Assembly (NCBI GenBank): GCA_017381935.1
Contig: JAFOBG010000001.1
Location: forward strand, 1-39,065
From: Alistipes sp.
Lineage (GTDB): Bacteria; Bacteroidota; Bacteroidia; Bacteroidales; Rikenellaceae
Length of the DNA stretch: 39,065 nt
Reading direction: 5' to 3'
Part shown: positions 6,582 through 15,387 of the stretch, one piece after another
How positions within the stretch are numbered: position 1 is the first letter of the stretch
Layout of the letters: the number at the start of each line of letters is the position of its first letter
The notes under the pieces: model-generated
Databases searched by the model: none
What the model saw: the letters and a program-made list of their open reading frames with translations, nothing else
What the model was told of the DNA's origin: nothing
Made by a program: the position numbers and the translations under genes

Positions 6582-7253
6582 ATGTTGATTACGATTATTG
6601 AGATATTACTGCGCGGTTTTGCGGTTGGTTTGGCGGCCTCTATTACAGTAGGCCCTGTAGCGGTGTTGTGTATTCAGCGCACACTGAGCAAAACCACCCG
6701 TGCAGGTGTCTTTTCAGGCCTTGGAGTGGCTTGTGCAGATACTCTGATGGCCATTATCGCATACTTCTTCTTCGCTATGATGCAGGCTCAGATTGAGAAG
6801 TACAGCCATATACTGAGCATCATAGGTGGTGTGTTTGTGGTCATTGTCGGAGTCTATATCTTTTTCCAGAACCCCGTACCGCAGATAAGACGCAACAGAG
6901 CCGGCAATACCACACTGTGGAAAGACTTTGCCTCAATGTTTGGCTTTACTATTGCCAACTTTGTTGTTGTGGTACCATACATTTTGGCATTCTTCGCAAT
7001 GTTTGGCGTCGGAACGGCTACAGAGAGCCAGGATGTAGCCTCACTTCTGACAAGCATGTTTATCATTATTGGATTTTTCTGTGGTGCGTGCACTTGGTGG
7101 ATTACGCTGACACTTATCATCAGCCTCTTCCGCCGTCGTTTCCGCCCTCGACATCTACTTACAATAAACCATGTAGCGGGAATAATTGTCGGACTACTCG
7201 GCATATACACCATTCTCTCTACATTTATTTCAACAACAAATGGAGTACAATAA
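6582..7253 (+). CDS. LysE/RhtB-family exporter
   Basis: 223 residues, about six hydrophobic segments, the normal size and layout of the LysE/RhtB amino-acid exporter superfamily. The first helix carries the family's glycine/proline-rich signature (GLAASITVGPVAVLCIQR at about 16-33) followed by GLGVACADT. The basic loop RRRFRPRH lies before the last helix. It probably exports an amino acid or small metabolite across the inner membrane; the substrate cannot be read from the sequence. The gene overlaps the start of cmk by 14 nt, so the two are translated from one message. Confidence 0.85.
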   Translation: MLITIIEILLRGFAVGLAASITVGPVAVLCIQRTLSKTTRAGVFSGLGVACADTLMAIIAYFFFAMMQAQIEKYSHILSIIGGVFVVIVGVYIFFQNPVPQIRRNRAGNTTLWKDFASMFGFTIANFVVVVPYILAFFAMFGVGTATESQDVASLLTSMFIIIGFFCGACTWWITLTLIISLFRRRFRPRHLLTINHVAGIIVGLLGIYTILSTFISTTNGVQ

Positions 7254-7947
7254 GAGACAAAAGATAGTCATTGCCCTTGACGGTTTCTCCTCTTGTGGCA
7301 AGAGCACATTTGCAAAAGCTATTGCGGCCCGCTTGGGTTATATTTTTATTGACACAGGAGCTATGTATCGCTCTGTAACCCTCTATGCCCTTGAGAATGG
7401 AGCAATCTGTAATGGTATTGTGGATGAGGATGCCATTATTGGCCTGCTTGACCAGATTTCAATCACCTTCAGATTTAATCCTATGCGTGGTGCGAGCGAC
7501 ATCTACGTCAATGGCGATTTGGTAGAGGGTAAGATTCGTACTATCGAGGTGAGCAACTTCGTGAGTGCTGTCAGCTCTATTGCTCAGGTGCGTGAGAAGC
7601 TAGTTGCTATGCAGCAGCAGATGGGTGCAGCAAGAGGTGTTGTGATGGATGGTCGTGATATAGGCACTGTTGTCTTTCCGGATGCGGAGCTGAAGATTTT
7701 CATGACTGCCGACCCTAAGGTACGTGCAGAGCGTCGCTATGCCGAGCTGAAGGCAAAGGGCGACAATGTCTCTTTTGATGAGATTTTGGAAAATGTTATC
7801 TCTCGAGACCATGCTGATATGAACCGAGCTATCTCTCCATTGCGTCAGGCAGAGGATGCTATTGTACTTGACAATAGCTATATGAGTGTTGATGAGCAGA
7901 TGGAGTGGTTCGACAATGAGTATAAAAAGGTACTCAATAACTTGTAG
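7240..7947 (+). CDS. cmk: Cytidylate (CMP/dCMP) kinase
   Basis: 235 residues from the ATG at 7240. It phosphorylates CMP and dCMP with ATP in the cytoplasm. The start was chosen because MEYNKRQKIVIALDG brings the P-loop (GFSSCGKST) to its normal place near residues 15-23; the ORF remains open 18 codons upstream but that stretch is unlike the family. Other hallmarks are DTGAMYRS, the CMP-binding insert, and MDGRDIGTVVFPDA followed by RAERRYAEL. It overlaps the LysE-type gene by 14 nt and is followed at once by ispH. Confidence 0.95.
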   Translation: MEYNKRQKIVIALDGFSSCGKSTFAKAIAARLGYIFIDTGAMYRSVTLYALENGAICNGIVDEDAIIGLLDQISITFRFNPMRGASDIYVNGDLVEGKIRTIEVSNFVSAVSSIAQVREKLVAMQQQMGAARGVVMDGRDIGTVVFPDAELKIFMTADPKVRAERRYAELKAKGDNVSFDEILENVISRDHADMNRAISPLRQAEDAIVLDNSYMSVDEQMEWFDNEYKKVLNNL

Positions 7948-7948
7948 T

Positions 7949-8806
7949 ATGAAGGTTACCATTGATGACAAATCGGGCTTCTGTGCAGGGGTTGTGCGTG
8001 CCATTTCGGAGGCAGAGCAAGCTCTTGAGCAGGGAGGTAAGGTCTGCTCATTGGGAGATATAGTCCATAATAGAGTTGAAGTACAACGCCTTGAGTCTTT
8101 AGGTCTTAAGACAATAACACATAACGATTTATCCACTCTTGAGGGGTGCCGTGTTCTTATTCGCGCACATGGCGAACCCCCTTCAACATACACTTTGGCA
8201 GCAGAGCGAGGCATTGAGATAATTGATGCAACATGTCCTGTTGTGGCAGCCTTACAGAGACGTGTCAAACGAGCCTATCAAACTATGCAGAGCTGCAATG
8301 GGCAGGTTGTCATCTTGGGCAAGCGAGGCCATGCCGAGGTTGTAGGTCTTACGGGGCAGGTGTCGCAAGATGCCATTGTTGTTGAGAGTGTTGAGGATTT
8401 AAATCAGATAGATTTTACACGACCTATATATTTCCTCTCGCAGACAACTCAATCGGTTGCTCTCTTTGAGAAGCTGTGCCAAGAGATGAGCCAGAGGTTA
8501 AACAACAAGCAGATACTGACTGTCGATGACACTATCTGCCGCCGTGTCTCTTCACGAGAGGAGCACCTAAGAGCCTTTGCACGGGCTCACGATGTGATTG
8601 TATTTGTCTGTGGCCGTAAGTCGAGCAACGGAAAGGTCCTTTTTGAGATTTGCAGAGAGGAAAATCCTCACTCCTACAATATTGAGGAGCCGTCAGAGAT
8701 TGACCCACAGTGGTTTACAGCAGATTGTAGTGTCGGAGTGTGTGGAGCAACCTCTACTCCGGCGTGGTTAATGAAAAATGTAGCACAAAGTATAGAGCAG
8801 TTATGA
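7949..8806 (+). CDS. ispH: 4-hydroxy-3-methylbut-2-enyl diphosphate reductase (LytB)
   Basis: 285 residues, starting 1 nt after the cmk stop. It is the last enzyme of the MEP isoprenoid pathway and makes IPP and DMAPP with a [4Fe-4S] cluster. Cluster cysteines are visible in FCAGVVRA (Cys12), DATCPVV and DDTICRRV. The substrate-binding set IVHN, AHG and GHAEVVG (with the catalytic Glu) is complete. The ORF is open 21 codons further upstream, but MKVTIDDKSGFCAG is the usual start. ispG, the preceding enzyme, is also in the window at 18383. Confidence 0.95.
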   Translation: MKVTIDDKSGFCAGVVRAISEAEQALEQGGKVCSLGDIVHNRVEVQRLESLGLKTITHNDLSTLEGCRVLIRAHGEPPSTYTLAAERGIEIIDATCPVVAALQRRVKRAYQTMQSCNGQVVILGKRGHAEVVGLTGQVSQDAIVVESVEDLNQIDFTRPIYFLSQTTQSVALFEKLCQEMSQRLNNKQILTVDDTICRRVSSREEHLRAFARAHDVIVFVCGRKSSNGKVLFEICREENPHSYNIEEPSEIDPQWFTADCSVGVCGATSTPAWLMKNVAQSIEQL

Positions 8807-9279
8807 AACAATATCTTTTAAGAAGTCTGAAATATTTTTTGACGCTTTGCGTTCTACTTGTGGCACTTATTTGGCTTAAGATTACCTATGAGCAGCTGCC
8901 ACTTACAATGGCTCAGATGGTTAAAATCTACTTCTCGGCATGGAATGGCTGGGCAATGGTTGTAACCATTATCCTACTCTCGGCAACATATCCAATCTTT
9001 GGGTTTGTTACACGCCGTGTTGATGCCGACATTGTGGCAGACAAAGAGCAGATTGTAGCAGCCTTTGCAACAACGGGCCTTGAGCTAAAGACAGCCTCAG
9101 AGGGAACTCTGACCTTCAGAGCAACCGGACTACAGCGTCTTACTTTGCTCTTTGAGGATCAAGTTACGGTTTGTCAGCAGGCCGACGGTGTGGTAATAAG
9201 CGGACATCGTAGAACTGTTATTCGTGCCACAATTCGCTTAGAAGGATATTTGGTAAACAAAAGAAGAGGTAATGAGTAA
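8803..9279 (+). CDS. Two-helix membrane protein, unknown function
   Basis: 158 residues. Two clear hydrophobic helices (about 8-25 and 50-68) are followed by a soluble domain of about 90 residues with alternating strand-like pattern. I do not recognise a family. The start codon overlaps the ispH stop (ATGA), and the 3' end overlaps the protease gene by 8 nt, so it is translationally coupled on both sides. Being embedded between ispH and an envelope protease suggests a housekeeping envelope role, but nothing more specific can be said. Confidence 0.7.
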   Translation: MKQYLLRSLKYFLTLCVLLVALIWLKITYEQLPLTMAQMVKIYFSAWNGWAMVVTIILLSATYPIFGFVTRRVDADIVADKEQIVAAFATTGLELKTASEGTLTFRATGLQRLTLLFEDQVTVCQQADGVVISGHRRTVIRATIRLEGYLVNKRRGNE

Positions 9280-10930
9280 ACGTCTTGTTTATAGCATTAT
9301 AGCCCTGGTAACTGTTGCGGCAGTTGCCCTTTTCGGGGTTAAAAACGACTTTGGCTTAGGTCGTAATATGGAGATGCTGGTCAATCTGATGCGAACAGTA
9401 TCGACTCTCTATGTAGATGAGGTTGAGGCAGATAAAATTATGCGCTATGGCGCCGACGGGATTATGCGCAACCTCGACCCATACTGTTCTTTCCTCTCTG
9501 AGGAGGAGATGAAGGACTTTAGAACTCTTACTACCGGCAAGTATGGAGGTATAGGTGCCGTTATTCGACAGGATAGCAACTTGGTACGCATTGCAGAGCC
9601 ATATAAGGGCTCGCCGGCAGATAAGGCAGGCTTTAAGATTGGCGATAAGATTGTAGCCATTGACGGCCATAATGCAGATGGTATGACAACCGACAAGGTG
9701 AGCTCCATGTTACGTGGTGAGCCTAATACCACTGTCAAGGTGGCAATCAAGCGTCTTGTTGACGGAAAGGTTGTAGAGCACAAGCTCCGCCGAGAGAGAA
9801 TCTCTATCCCAAGTGTCAGCTATGTGGGTTATGTAGCTCCGGGCGTGGGATATATTCTCCACTCAGACTTTACCGAGGATTGCTATACCGAAATGCGTGC
9901 CTCTATTGAGAAGTTGCAAAGCACAGGAGAGCTGAAGAGCCTTATTCTTGACTATCGTACTAATGGTGGTGGCGTGCTGCAGAGCGCAGTAAAGGTACTC
10001 TCTCTCTTTGTTCCTAAGGGTACGACAGTAGTCGAGATGAAGGGTCGTGGCAAGGGCGAGACAAAGAGTTTCAAGACCGAACTTGAGCCAGTCCTCCCTC
10101 AAATTCCGATGGTAGTCTTGATTGGCGAGAATAGTGCCTCGGCAGCCGAGATTGTCTCAGGAGCTTTACAGGACCTTGACCGTGCCGTTCTTATGGGTAG
10201 TCGCAGCTTTGGTAAGGGTTTAGTGCAGTCAACAGCTCCATTAGGCTATGGCAGTTATGCTAAGATTACAACGGCTAAGTACTATATCCCATCGGGGCGT
10301 TGTATTCAGGCTGTTCGTTACTCTACAGAGGGGCGAGCTGAGAATGTGCCCGACTCGCTAATCTCTCAATTTAAAACTGCGGCAGGCCGTAAGGTCTATG
10401 ATGGTGGCGGTATAATGCCAGATTGTAAGGTTGAGCCTCAATATGTCAGTGCTTTCGCAGTTACCTTATATTTAATGGGTATTATAAGCGACTTTGGCGA
10501 TGAGTACTATCGCAACCATGCCAATATGACTATCGACCCGGCAACATTCTCTATCACCGATGAGGATTATGCCCAATTTGCAAAGATAGTTGAGAGCAGA
10601 GATATTCCATATAAATCTGAGTCTCGTGTTGCAGTCGAGAAACTTAGAAAGTCTCTTGAGAAGGAGCGTTACAGCCAAAGTGCCATTGCAGAGGCTATGA
10701 AGGCTATCGAGACATCGCTTAAGGATGATAAAATGAGCAATCTTGAGACCTATCGTGCTGAGATTATCCAGGCTATCAATGCCGATATAGTTGTCCGCTA
10801 TAACTATGCGGCAGGTCGCACAGCCAACTCACTACACTACGATAAGGGCATACAGGCGGCAATCGAGATGCTGGCCAATCCGCAAAAGATGGAGAAAATT
10901 TTAACCGAGCAGGATACTGCTCGCAAGTAG
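9272..10930 (+). CDS. S41 C-terminal processing peptidase with PDZ domain (CtpA/Prc family)
   Basis: 552 residues: an N-terminal signal anchor (about 5-23), a PDZ domain (about 88-170, GGIGAVI...GSPADKAGFKIGDKIVAIDG), then the S41 protease core. The catalytic serine is Ser290 in NSASAAEI and the lysine Lys315 in SFGKGLVQ, 25 residues apart as in other family members. It cleaves C-terminal ends of proteins in the periplasm. The C-terminal 150 residues are helical and charged, as in Bacteroidota members. It overlaps the preceding gene by 8 nt and is followed 7 nt later by a histidine kinase gene. Confidence 0.93.
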   Translation: MSKRLVYSIIALVTVAAVALFGVKNDFGLGRNMEMLVNLMRTVSTLYVDEVEADKIMRYGADGIMRNLDPYCSFLSEEEMKDFRTLTTGKYGGIGAVIRQDSNLVRIAEPYKGSPADKAGFKIGDKIVAIDGHNADGMTTDKVSSMLRGEPNTTVKVAIKRLVDGKVVEHKLRRERISIPSVSYVGYVAPGVGYILHSDFTEDCYTEMRASIEKLQSTGELKSLILDYRTNGGGVLQSAVKVLSLFVPKGTTVVEMKGRGKGETKSFKTELEPVLPQIPMVVLIGENSASAAEIVSGALQDLDRAVLMGSRSFGKGLVQSTAPLGYGSYAKITTAKYYIPSGRCIQAVRYSTEGRAENVPDSLISQFKTAAGRKVYDGGGIMPDCKVEPQYVSAFAVTLYLMGIISDFGDEYYRNHANMTIDPATFSITDEDYAQFAKIVESRDIPYKSESRVAVEKLRKSLEKERYSQSAIAEAMKAIETSLKDDKMSNLETYRAEIIQAINADIVVRYNYAAGRTANSLHYDKGIQAAIEMLANPQKMEKILTEQDTARK

Positions 10931-10937
10931 TCAGTCT

Positions 10938-12116
10938 ATGTTTAAGAGAGTTCGCAAGGGTCTATCAAAGAGTGGCCGCTCAATACTTCTTGTATTGGGC
11001 CTGCTCATTGTCTCTGCCTCTCTCTTTATTACACACCAGATGGCCGAGACCCTGAGCATCAAGGAGCGTCATGATGTGGAGTTGTGGGCTGCCGCAATGG
11101 AGAGGGTAAACCGTGAGGCTATGGGAGACTATATGAGCGACCCGCTTGTATCGTCGATTATCAACAACCGTAATAATATACCTTTTATTATTACAGATGA
11201 GAGCCTAAGGGTAGTCTCACACCATCTTATTCCCGAAGATATTATAAAAGATAACGATAAACTGCACTCTATCCTTGACCGTATGGCAAGCCACAACACA
11301 CCTATCGTTGTGCGCTTCTGGTGGACCTCGGAGCATAACCACATTATCTTCTATGGCCGAAGCTCTATACTGACGATGCTCTACTTCTTCCCATTCGTTC
11401 AGATGATTGTCATCATAGCCTTTGTAGTTCTGTTATTTGTAGCATTTCGCTCCTCTAAGCAGGATGAACAGAATAGAGTGTGGATTGGTTTGGCTAAAGA
11501 GACAGCTCACCAATTGGGCACCCCAACATCATCACTACTCGGCTGGATAGAGTACCTTCGCGACCAAAATGTTGACCCTATGGCTGTCGAAGAGATGGAG
11601 AAAGACTTGGCTCATCTGCGCAAGATTGTAGATCGTTTCTCCAAGATTGGCTCTGATACACCTCTTCAGATAGCAAATGTCAATGAGGTTGTGGGCGGTT
11701 GTGTGATGTACTTCCGAAAGCGAATACCTCGCAATGTAACACTTGAGTATAACGGTTTTGCAAGCGAGCCGGTGCAGGCAATGCTCAATACGGCACTCTT
11801 TGAATGGGTGGTAGAGAATCTGCTGAAAAACTCTCTTGATGCACTGCAGGGCCACGGAGCAATCAAGGTTACAATCCACTCTACAGAGAACAGCATTGCT
11901 ATTGATGTGAGCGATACGGGTAAGGGTATTGCCAAGTCAAATTGGAAAAAAATCTTCCAACCGGGCTTTACAACCAAGACCAGAGGTTGGGGCTTAGGCC
12001 TCTCTCTCTCAAGACGAATAGTTGAAGAGTATCACAATGGCAAAATCGCCGTTACAGACTCTGTAATCGGCAAAGGAACAACTATACGAATAACACTCAA
12101 ACGAGCTTTTGAATAA
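10938..12116 (+). CDS. Orphan membrane sensor histidine kinase
   Basis: 392 residues: membrane helix 1 (about 14-34), an extracytoplasmic sensor of about 105 residues with no family I recognise, membrane helix 2 (about 145-170), then the kinase. The phospho-accepting His is His191 in KETAHQLGTP. The ATPase shows the N box (ENLLKNSLDA, about 293-302), DTGKGI (326-331), an FTTK motif and G2 RGWGLGLSL (349-357). No response regulator lies next to it; the neighbours are an S41 protease and a DUF4271 protein, both possibly sharing its envelope-stress context. It overlaps the DUF4271 gene by 8 nt. The partner regulator must be elsewhere. Confidence 0.9.
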   Translation: MFKRVRKGLSKSGRSILLVLGLLIVSASLFITHQMAETLSIKERHDVELWAAAMERVNREAMGDYMSDPLVSSIINNRNNIPFIITDESLRVVSHHLIPEDIIKDNDKLHSILDRMASHNTPIVVRFWWTSEHNHIIFYGRSSILTMLYFFPFVQMIVIIAFVVLLFVAFRSSKQDEQNRVWIGLAKETAHQLGTPTSSLLGWIEYLRDQNVDPMAVEEMEKDLAHLRKIVDRFSKIGSDTPLQIANVNEVVGGCVMYFRKRIPRNVTLEYNGFASEPVQAMLNTALFEWVVENLLKNSLDALQGHGAIKVTIHSTENSIAIDVSDTGKGIAKSNWKKIFQPGFTTKTRGWGLGLSLSRRIVEEYHNGKIAVTDSVIGKGTTIRITLKRAFE

Positions 12117-12891
12117 CATGCAACTACCAACCTTACAACATAATATCACTCCTACAGATGCTTTTGGAGAGGGTAGTGAGCTTGTTCAAAACGCCCTTGA
12201 CCAAAATAGCATTGACCATCTTATCTTCGGTACTCCATTTCAGGTTGGAACTCTTATAATAGGATTGGTCTATATATTGTTTATTGTCCGCTATTGGGAC
12301 TTTTTGCGCTACTTTATTATCAGCTCAATCGGTATCCACCAATCCAATAGAGATAAAACACATATCAACCCTGCCGAGCAGAGAAATATCGAGGTTATAA
12401 TGATTATGCTCGGAGTGATTCTGCTCTCTCTTACAGCGGTAAGAGTGTGCGGTGTCGGCTTCCCGCACCTTTTAGAGGGTATTGAGCCGACAAATGTCAT
12501 CTGGATTGTGGGCGGAGTGGTTTTGGTTGGTCTTATTTCCATTATCCTCTTCCAATATGTGGTACTATCCATTGCCTCATTTGTCTGTGGCAGAACGGAT
12601 ATTGGAAAGGGACTTTTAGAGACAAAACTACTCTATACAGCCGTCTATTTTGTAACAGTTATCCCCTTCGGAATAATGTTCCTGCTCTCCGAATCAATGA
12701 TGGCTACAGTCGGTTTTTGGGGCATGTTATTGTGTACGTTAATTGCCCTAATTATCTTTGTTAAAGAGACTTTTTTATTCTTTGTTTGGCAAAAAATTTC
12801 GATTTTGCATTGGTTTTTGTATCTTTGCGCCCTGGAAATCTTCCCACTCACTCTGTACCTTGCACCAATATTGCGGTCAGAGTGTCTGTAG
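12109..12891 (+). CDS. DUF4271 membrane protein
   Basis: 260 residues with about six to seven hydrophobic segments from residue 45 on, after a polar N-terminus. The pattern (a VGTLIIGLVYILFIVRYW first helix, later LLETKLLYTAVYFVTVIPFG, and a closing ICALEIFPL-like helix) fits DUF4271, a Bacteroidota-specific membrane family usually found beside hemD. The function is unknown. The gene overlaps the histidine kinase by 8 nt and ends 19 nt before hemD. A promoter-like pair lies inside its last 100 nt. Confidence 0.75.
   Translation: MNNMQLPTLQHNITPTDAFGEGSELVQNALDQNSIDHLIFGTPFQVGTLIIGLVYILFIVRYWDFLRYFIISSIGIHQSNRDKTHINPAEQRNIEVIMIMLGVILLSLTAVRVCGVGFPHLLEGIEPTNVIWIVGGVVLVGLISIILFQYVVLSIASFVCGRTDIGKGLLETKLLYTAVYFVTVIPFGIMFLLSESMMATVGFWGMLLCTLIALIIFVKETFLFFVWQKISILHWFLYLCALEIFPLTLYLAPILRSECL
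12797..12827 (+). promoter_or_regulatory. Internal promoter for hemD-rnpA-yidD
   Basis: TTTC (12797-12800), a 19-nt spacer, then TATCTTTG (12820-12827), an exact -7 box inside the 3' end of the DUF4271 gene. It would start a message near 12832, about 79 nt before the hemD start. Confidence 0.55.
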
Positions 12892-12910
12892 AGGCGAATT
12901 TAGATATATT

Positions 12911-13759
12911 ATGACAGAGATAAAACGAATTTTAGTGTCGCAACCAAAACCTGCGATTATTGAGAAATCACCCTTTTTTGAGTTGGCAAACAAATACTCT
13001 CTTGAGGTAGACTACTGCCCACTGATAGAGGTTAAGGGTGTTACTCCAAAAGAGTTCCGCTCACAGCGAGTTGATATACTTGCTCATACCGCTGTTATAT
13101 TTACATCAAGAACTACGATTGACAGTTTCTTCCGCATCTGTGAGGATGCCCGTATTACCGTTCCGGAGACAATGAAGTATATCTGCTCTACTGAGGCTAT
13201 TGCCCTCTATTTGCAGAAGTATATTGTCTATCGTAAGCGCAAAATCTCATTTGCCGACGGCTCATTTACCGGTATTGTTGAGCAGATTGTAAAGCATAAG
13301 GATGAAAAGCTACTCCTCTCTTTGAGCGAGCCACATAAGCCTGAGATTCCTGAGGCTCTGACTCGTTTGAAGATTAACTACACCCCTGTAATCCTTGCTC
13401 GCACTGTGGCAAGCGATATTGAGGCTGATAAGTTAAAGAGCTACGATATGCTTTTGCTCTACTCTCCATGGGATGTAAAGGCTATTTGCGAGAAGCTCCC
13501 TGCAGAGCAGATGCCTATTATCAGCACCTTCGGTGAAGGCACATTGCGCCTTGCCTCAGAGAACCATCTGCCTGTAAAGGCATCAGCACCAAGCCCTGTA
13601 GCACCATCACTTGCAAAGGCTGTAGATCTCTATATCGCAGATATCTTAGCAGGCAAGCAGGTTGAGGATGTGGAGTTTGCTGAGAACCAGCAGAACGAGG
13701 AGTTCCTACGCACACAGCAGACTAAGTTGGCAAAAAAGAGCCGTACACGAAAGAAGTAA
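12911..13759 (+). CDS. hemD: Uroporphyrinogen-III synthase
   Basis: 282 residues from the ATG at 12911. The enzyme cyclises hydroxymethylbilane to uroporphyrinogen III, the shared precursor of haem, sirohaem and corrinoids. The protein has the two-lobed pattern of HemD, with FTSRTTIDSFF in the first lobe, GSFTGIVEQI at the hinge and YSPWDVKAI in the second lobe, plus a lysine-rich tail. The ORF is open 51 codons upstream inside the DUF4271 gene; the later start was chosen because MTEIKRILVSQPKP is the natural beginning of the first strand. The place before rnpA and yidD is common in Bacteroidota. Confidence 0.85.
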   Translation: MTEIKRILVSQPKPAIIEKSPFFELANKYSLEVDYCPLIEVKGVTPKEFRSQRVDILAHTAVIFTSRTTIDSFFRICEDARITVPETMKYICSTEAIALYLQKYIVYRKRKISFADGSFTGIVEQIVKHKDEKLLLSLSEPHKPEIPEALTRLKINYTPVILARTVASDIEADKLKSYDMLLLYSPWDVKAICEKLPAEQMPIISTFGEGTLRLASENHLPVKASAPSPVAPSLAKAVDLYIADILAGKQVEDVEFAENQQNEEFLRTQQTKLAKKSRTRKK

Positions 13760-13766
13760 CAATACT

Positions 13767-14132
13767 ATGAATAGCTTGCCAAAGTCGGAAAGATTGCACT
13801 CCTTCGGTGCAATTCGCAGACTCTTTAAAGAGGGTCAAAGCGGCTTTGTCTATCCTTTCAGATATATGTTCTATATAGAGGATGCCGCCCAAAGTGAGGC
13901 GGCAATCCTCTTTTCTACACCTAAGAAATTTCATCGCCGAGCAAACAAGAGAAATCTCATACGCCGCCGCATGAAAGAGGTGTATCGCCTTAATAAAGAG
14001 ACTCTTACACACTCTCTTGGCAATCGCCGAATAGAGCTGGCAATAGTATATTCAAGCAAAACCCTCCACGATTATAAAACAATCGAACATGGAATTAAAA
14101 AGCTTCTTGAACAAATTGTGGAGACAATTTAA
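13767..14132 (+). CDS. rnpA: Ribonuclease P protein component
   Basis: 121 residues from the ATG at 13767. It is the small basic protein that helps RNase P RNA bind and cleave pre-tRNA leaders. The family signature is clear: [17 protein letters not shown] at the start, a central hydrophobic sheet, and the RNR motif [17 protein letters not shown] (about 57-73). It begins 7 nt after hemD and overlaps yidD by 44 nt. The RNA partner (rnpB) is in the same window at 33822-34150. rpmH, which precedes rnpA in many bacteria, lies 13 kb away at 27263. Confidence 0.93.
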   Translation: MNSLPKSERLHSFGAIRRLFKEGQSGFVYPFRYMFYIEDAAQSEAAILFSTPKKFHRRANKRNLIRRRMKEVYRLNKETLTHSLGNRRIELAIVYSSKTLHDYKTIEHGIKKLLEQIVETI

Positions 14133-14349
14133 GTATATACTCTCCCTGCCCTTTATAGTCCTTGTGCGTATATACCAAATATGTATATCCCCACTAACCC
14201 CTGCATCTTGTAGATTTACCCCTACATGCTCACATTACGCCATTGAGGCTTTAAAGAAATATGGCCCTATCAAGGGGGGCTGGCTGACCATTAAACGCAT
14301 TTGTCGTTGCCACCCGTGGGGCGGTAGTGGATATGATCCGGTACCATAG
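14089..14349 (+). CDS. yidD: Membrane protein insertion efficiency factor
   Basis: 86 residues, the normal size. An amphipathic N-terminal helix is followed by [20 protein letters not shown] and [18 protein letters not shown], with conserved cysteines and the closing [13 protein letters not shown], all hallmarks of YidD. It acts at the inner membrane and assists YidC-dependent insertion. It overlaps rnpA by 44 nt in another frame, a common arrangement, and is the last gene before the convergent terminator at 14354-14400. Confidence 0.95.
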   Translation: MELKSFLNKLWRQFKYILSLPFIVLVRIYQICISPLTPASCRFTPTCSHYAIEALKKYGPIKGGWLTIKRICRCHPWGGSGYDPVP

Positions 14350-14353
14350 ATAG

Positions 14354-14400
14354 AAAAAGACCTCTCAGTTCTCAACTTCTTGAACCGAAAGGTCTTTTTT
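14354..14400. terminator. Bidirectional terminator between yidD and a convergent gene
   Basis: Stem 14354-14363 with 14390-14399, plus an inner pairing 14368-14371/14382-14385, with A run on one side and T run on the other. Confidence 0.8.
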
Positions 14401-14426
14401 CCTGCCTTAGATAGGCAATAGTAATC

Positions 14427-15353
14427 TTATCTCATAGATATTGAGCCAGAGCCGATAAGGTTGCCGTCTGTATAGACCTCAATCTTATATTGACCCTCTG
14501 TAAAGCCACTACCACGATAGTAGATACTTACATCTACATCCTCATTCTGATAGTCAACTTCACGAGATGCAGAATAGCCGGTCGCCATGCCCTGATAGTC
14601 AAATGTAGGCATGCTCTCCGATGTAAGCAGGTAGCCATCAGGAGAGAGAACCACAATATATACCTCACGGTTACCAGGAGATGCCAACTCATTTGAAGAG
14701 ATTGTAAAATCGACTCTCAATGTTATCGCATTCTTAATACGGGTAACCTCCTTATCTCTTGCATTCAGAGCCACCATAGATATATCACGTGCGCGAAGAA
14801 CAGCACCCTGACGCACTCTGTTTGCAAGCTCTGAGGCCTTCTCCTCAGCCACATCCGCACGCAAGTTAGCCGACGAAATCTCTTTGCGGTATGATACATT
14901 CTCAGCAACCAACTTCTTATTAAGATTATTAAGCGAGTCTATCTGCTTGAGGTAGTTACGCATCACGCTACGCAAAGTTCCAACCTCCTTCTCATACTCT
15001 TTGATTTTGGCATAGTTCCAACGACGCTCTCTTTTAAGCTGCTCCATCATCTGATTTGCCTCAACGAGTTTTGCAGCAATAGTATCATTAGAGAACTTCA
15101 AGCTGTCATACTCGCTGATAAGGTGCGATAGGTCGCTCTGAATAGAGTCTCTGTCTATCTTAAGTAGCTCGTAGTCATGCTGTTGCTGACGATTGATATT
15201 ATAATAGAGAGCCGATATGCCGGCCAAGATAATAGTTAGCAAAACTATTACCACACGGTAACCTCTGATAGACTTTTTTACCGAGGCCTCTACCTCTTCA
15301 ATATCATAGTTATCGTACTCTTCGTTTTCTCGATTGTAATAAGATTTATCCAT
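14427..15353 (-). CDS. Single-pass membrane protein with long coiled coil, unknown function
   Basis: 308 residues. An acidic, Tyr-rich cytoplasmic N-terminus (1-30) precedes one membrane helix (about 33-52). Next comes a coiled coil of roughly 130 residues (about 55-190) with regular Leu, Glu and Lys heptads, then a C-terminal beta-rich domain (about 205-308) with VDFTISSNELASPGNREVYI and a closing GSGSISMR. No family is recognised beyond general likeness to Bacteroidota envelope coiled-coil proteins. It has its own -7 box at 15374-15381 and ends at a shared terminator. The layout suggests an inner-membrane anchor whose coil spans part of the periplasm; that is inference. Confidence 0.75.
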   Translation of the reverse strand: MDKSYYNRENEEYDNYDIEEVEASVKKSIRGYRVVIVLLTIILAGISALYYNINRQQQHDYELLKIDRDSIQSDLSHLISEYDSLKFSNDTIAAKLVEANQMMEQLKRERRWNYAKIKEYEKEVGTLRSVMRNYLKQIDSLNNLNKKLVAENVSYRKEISSANLRADVAEEKASELANRVRQGAVLRARDISMVALNARDKEVTRIKNAITLRVDFTISSNELASPGNREVYIVVLSPDGYLLTSESMPTFDYQGMATGYSASREVDYQNEDVDVSIYYRGSGFTEGQYKIEVYTDGNLIGSGSISMR

Positions 15354-15373
15354 AGTTATAATATTTTATGTGG

Positions 15374-15381
15374 CAAAGATA
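15374..15381 (-). promoter_or_regulatory. -7 box of the coiled-coil protein gene
   Basis: TATCTTTG on the minus strand (15381-15374), 20 nt before the ATG at 15353. It lies just beyond the stop codon of the DUF3108 gene; a -33 element is not convincing. Confidence 0.5.
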
Positions 15382-15387
15382 TAAAAA

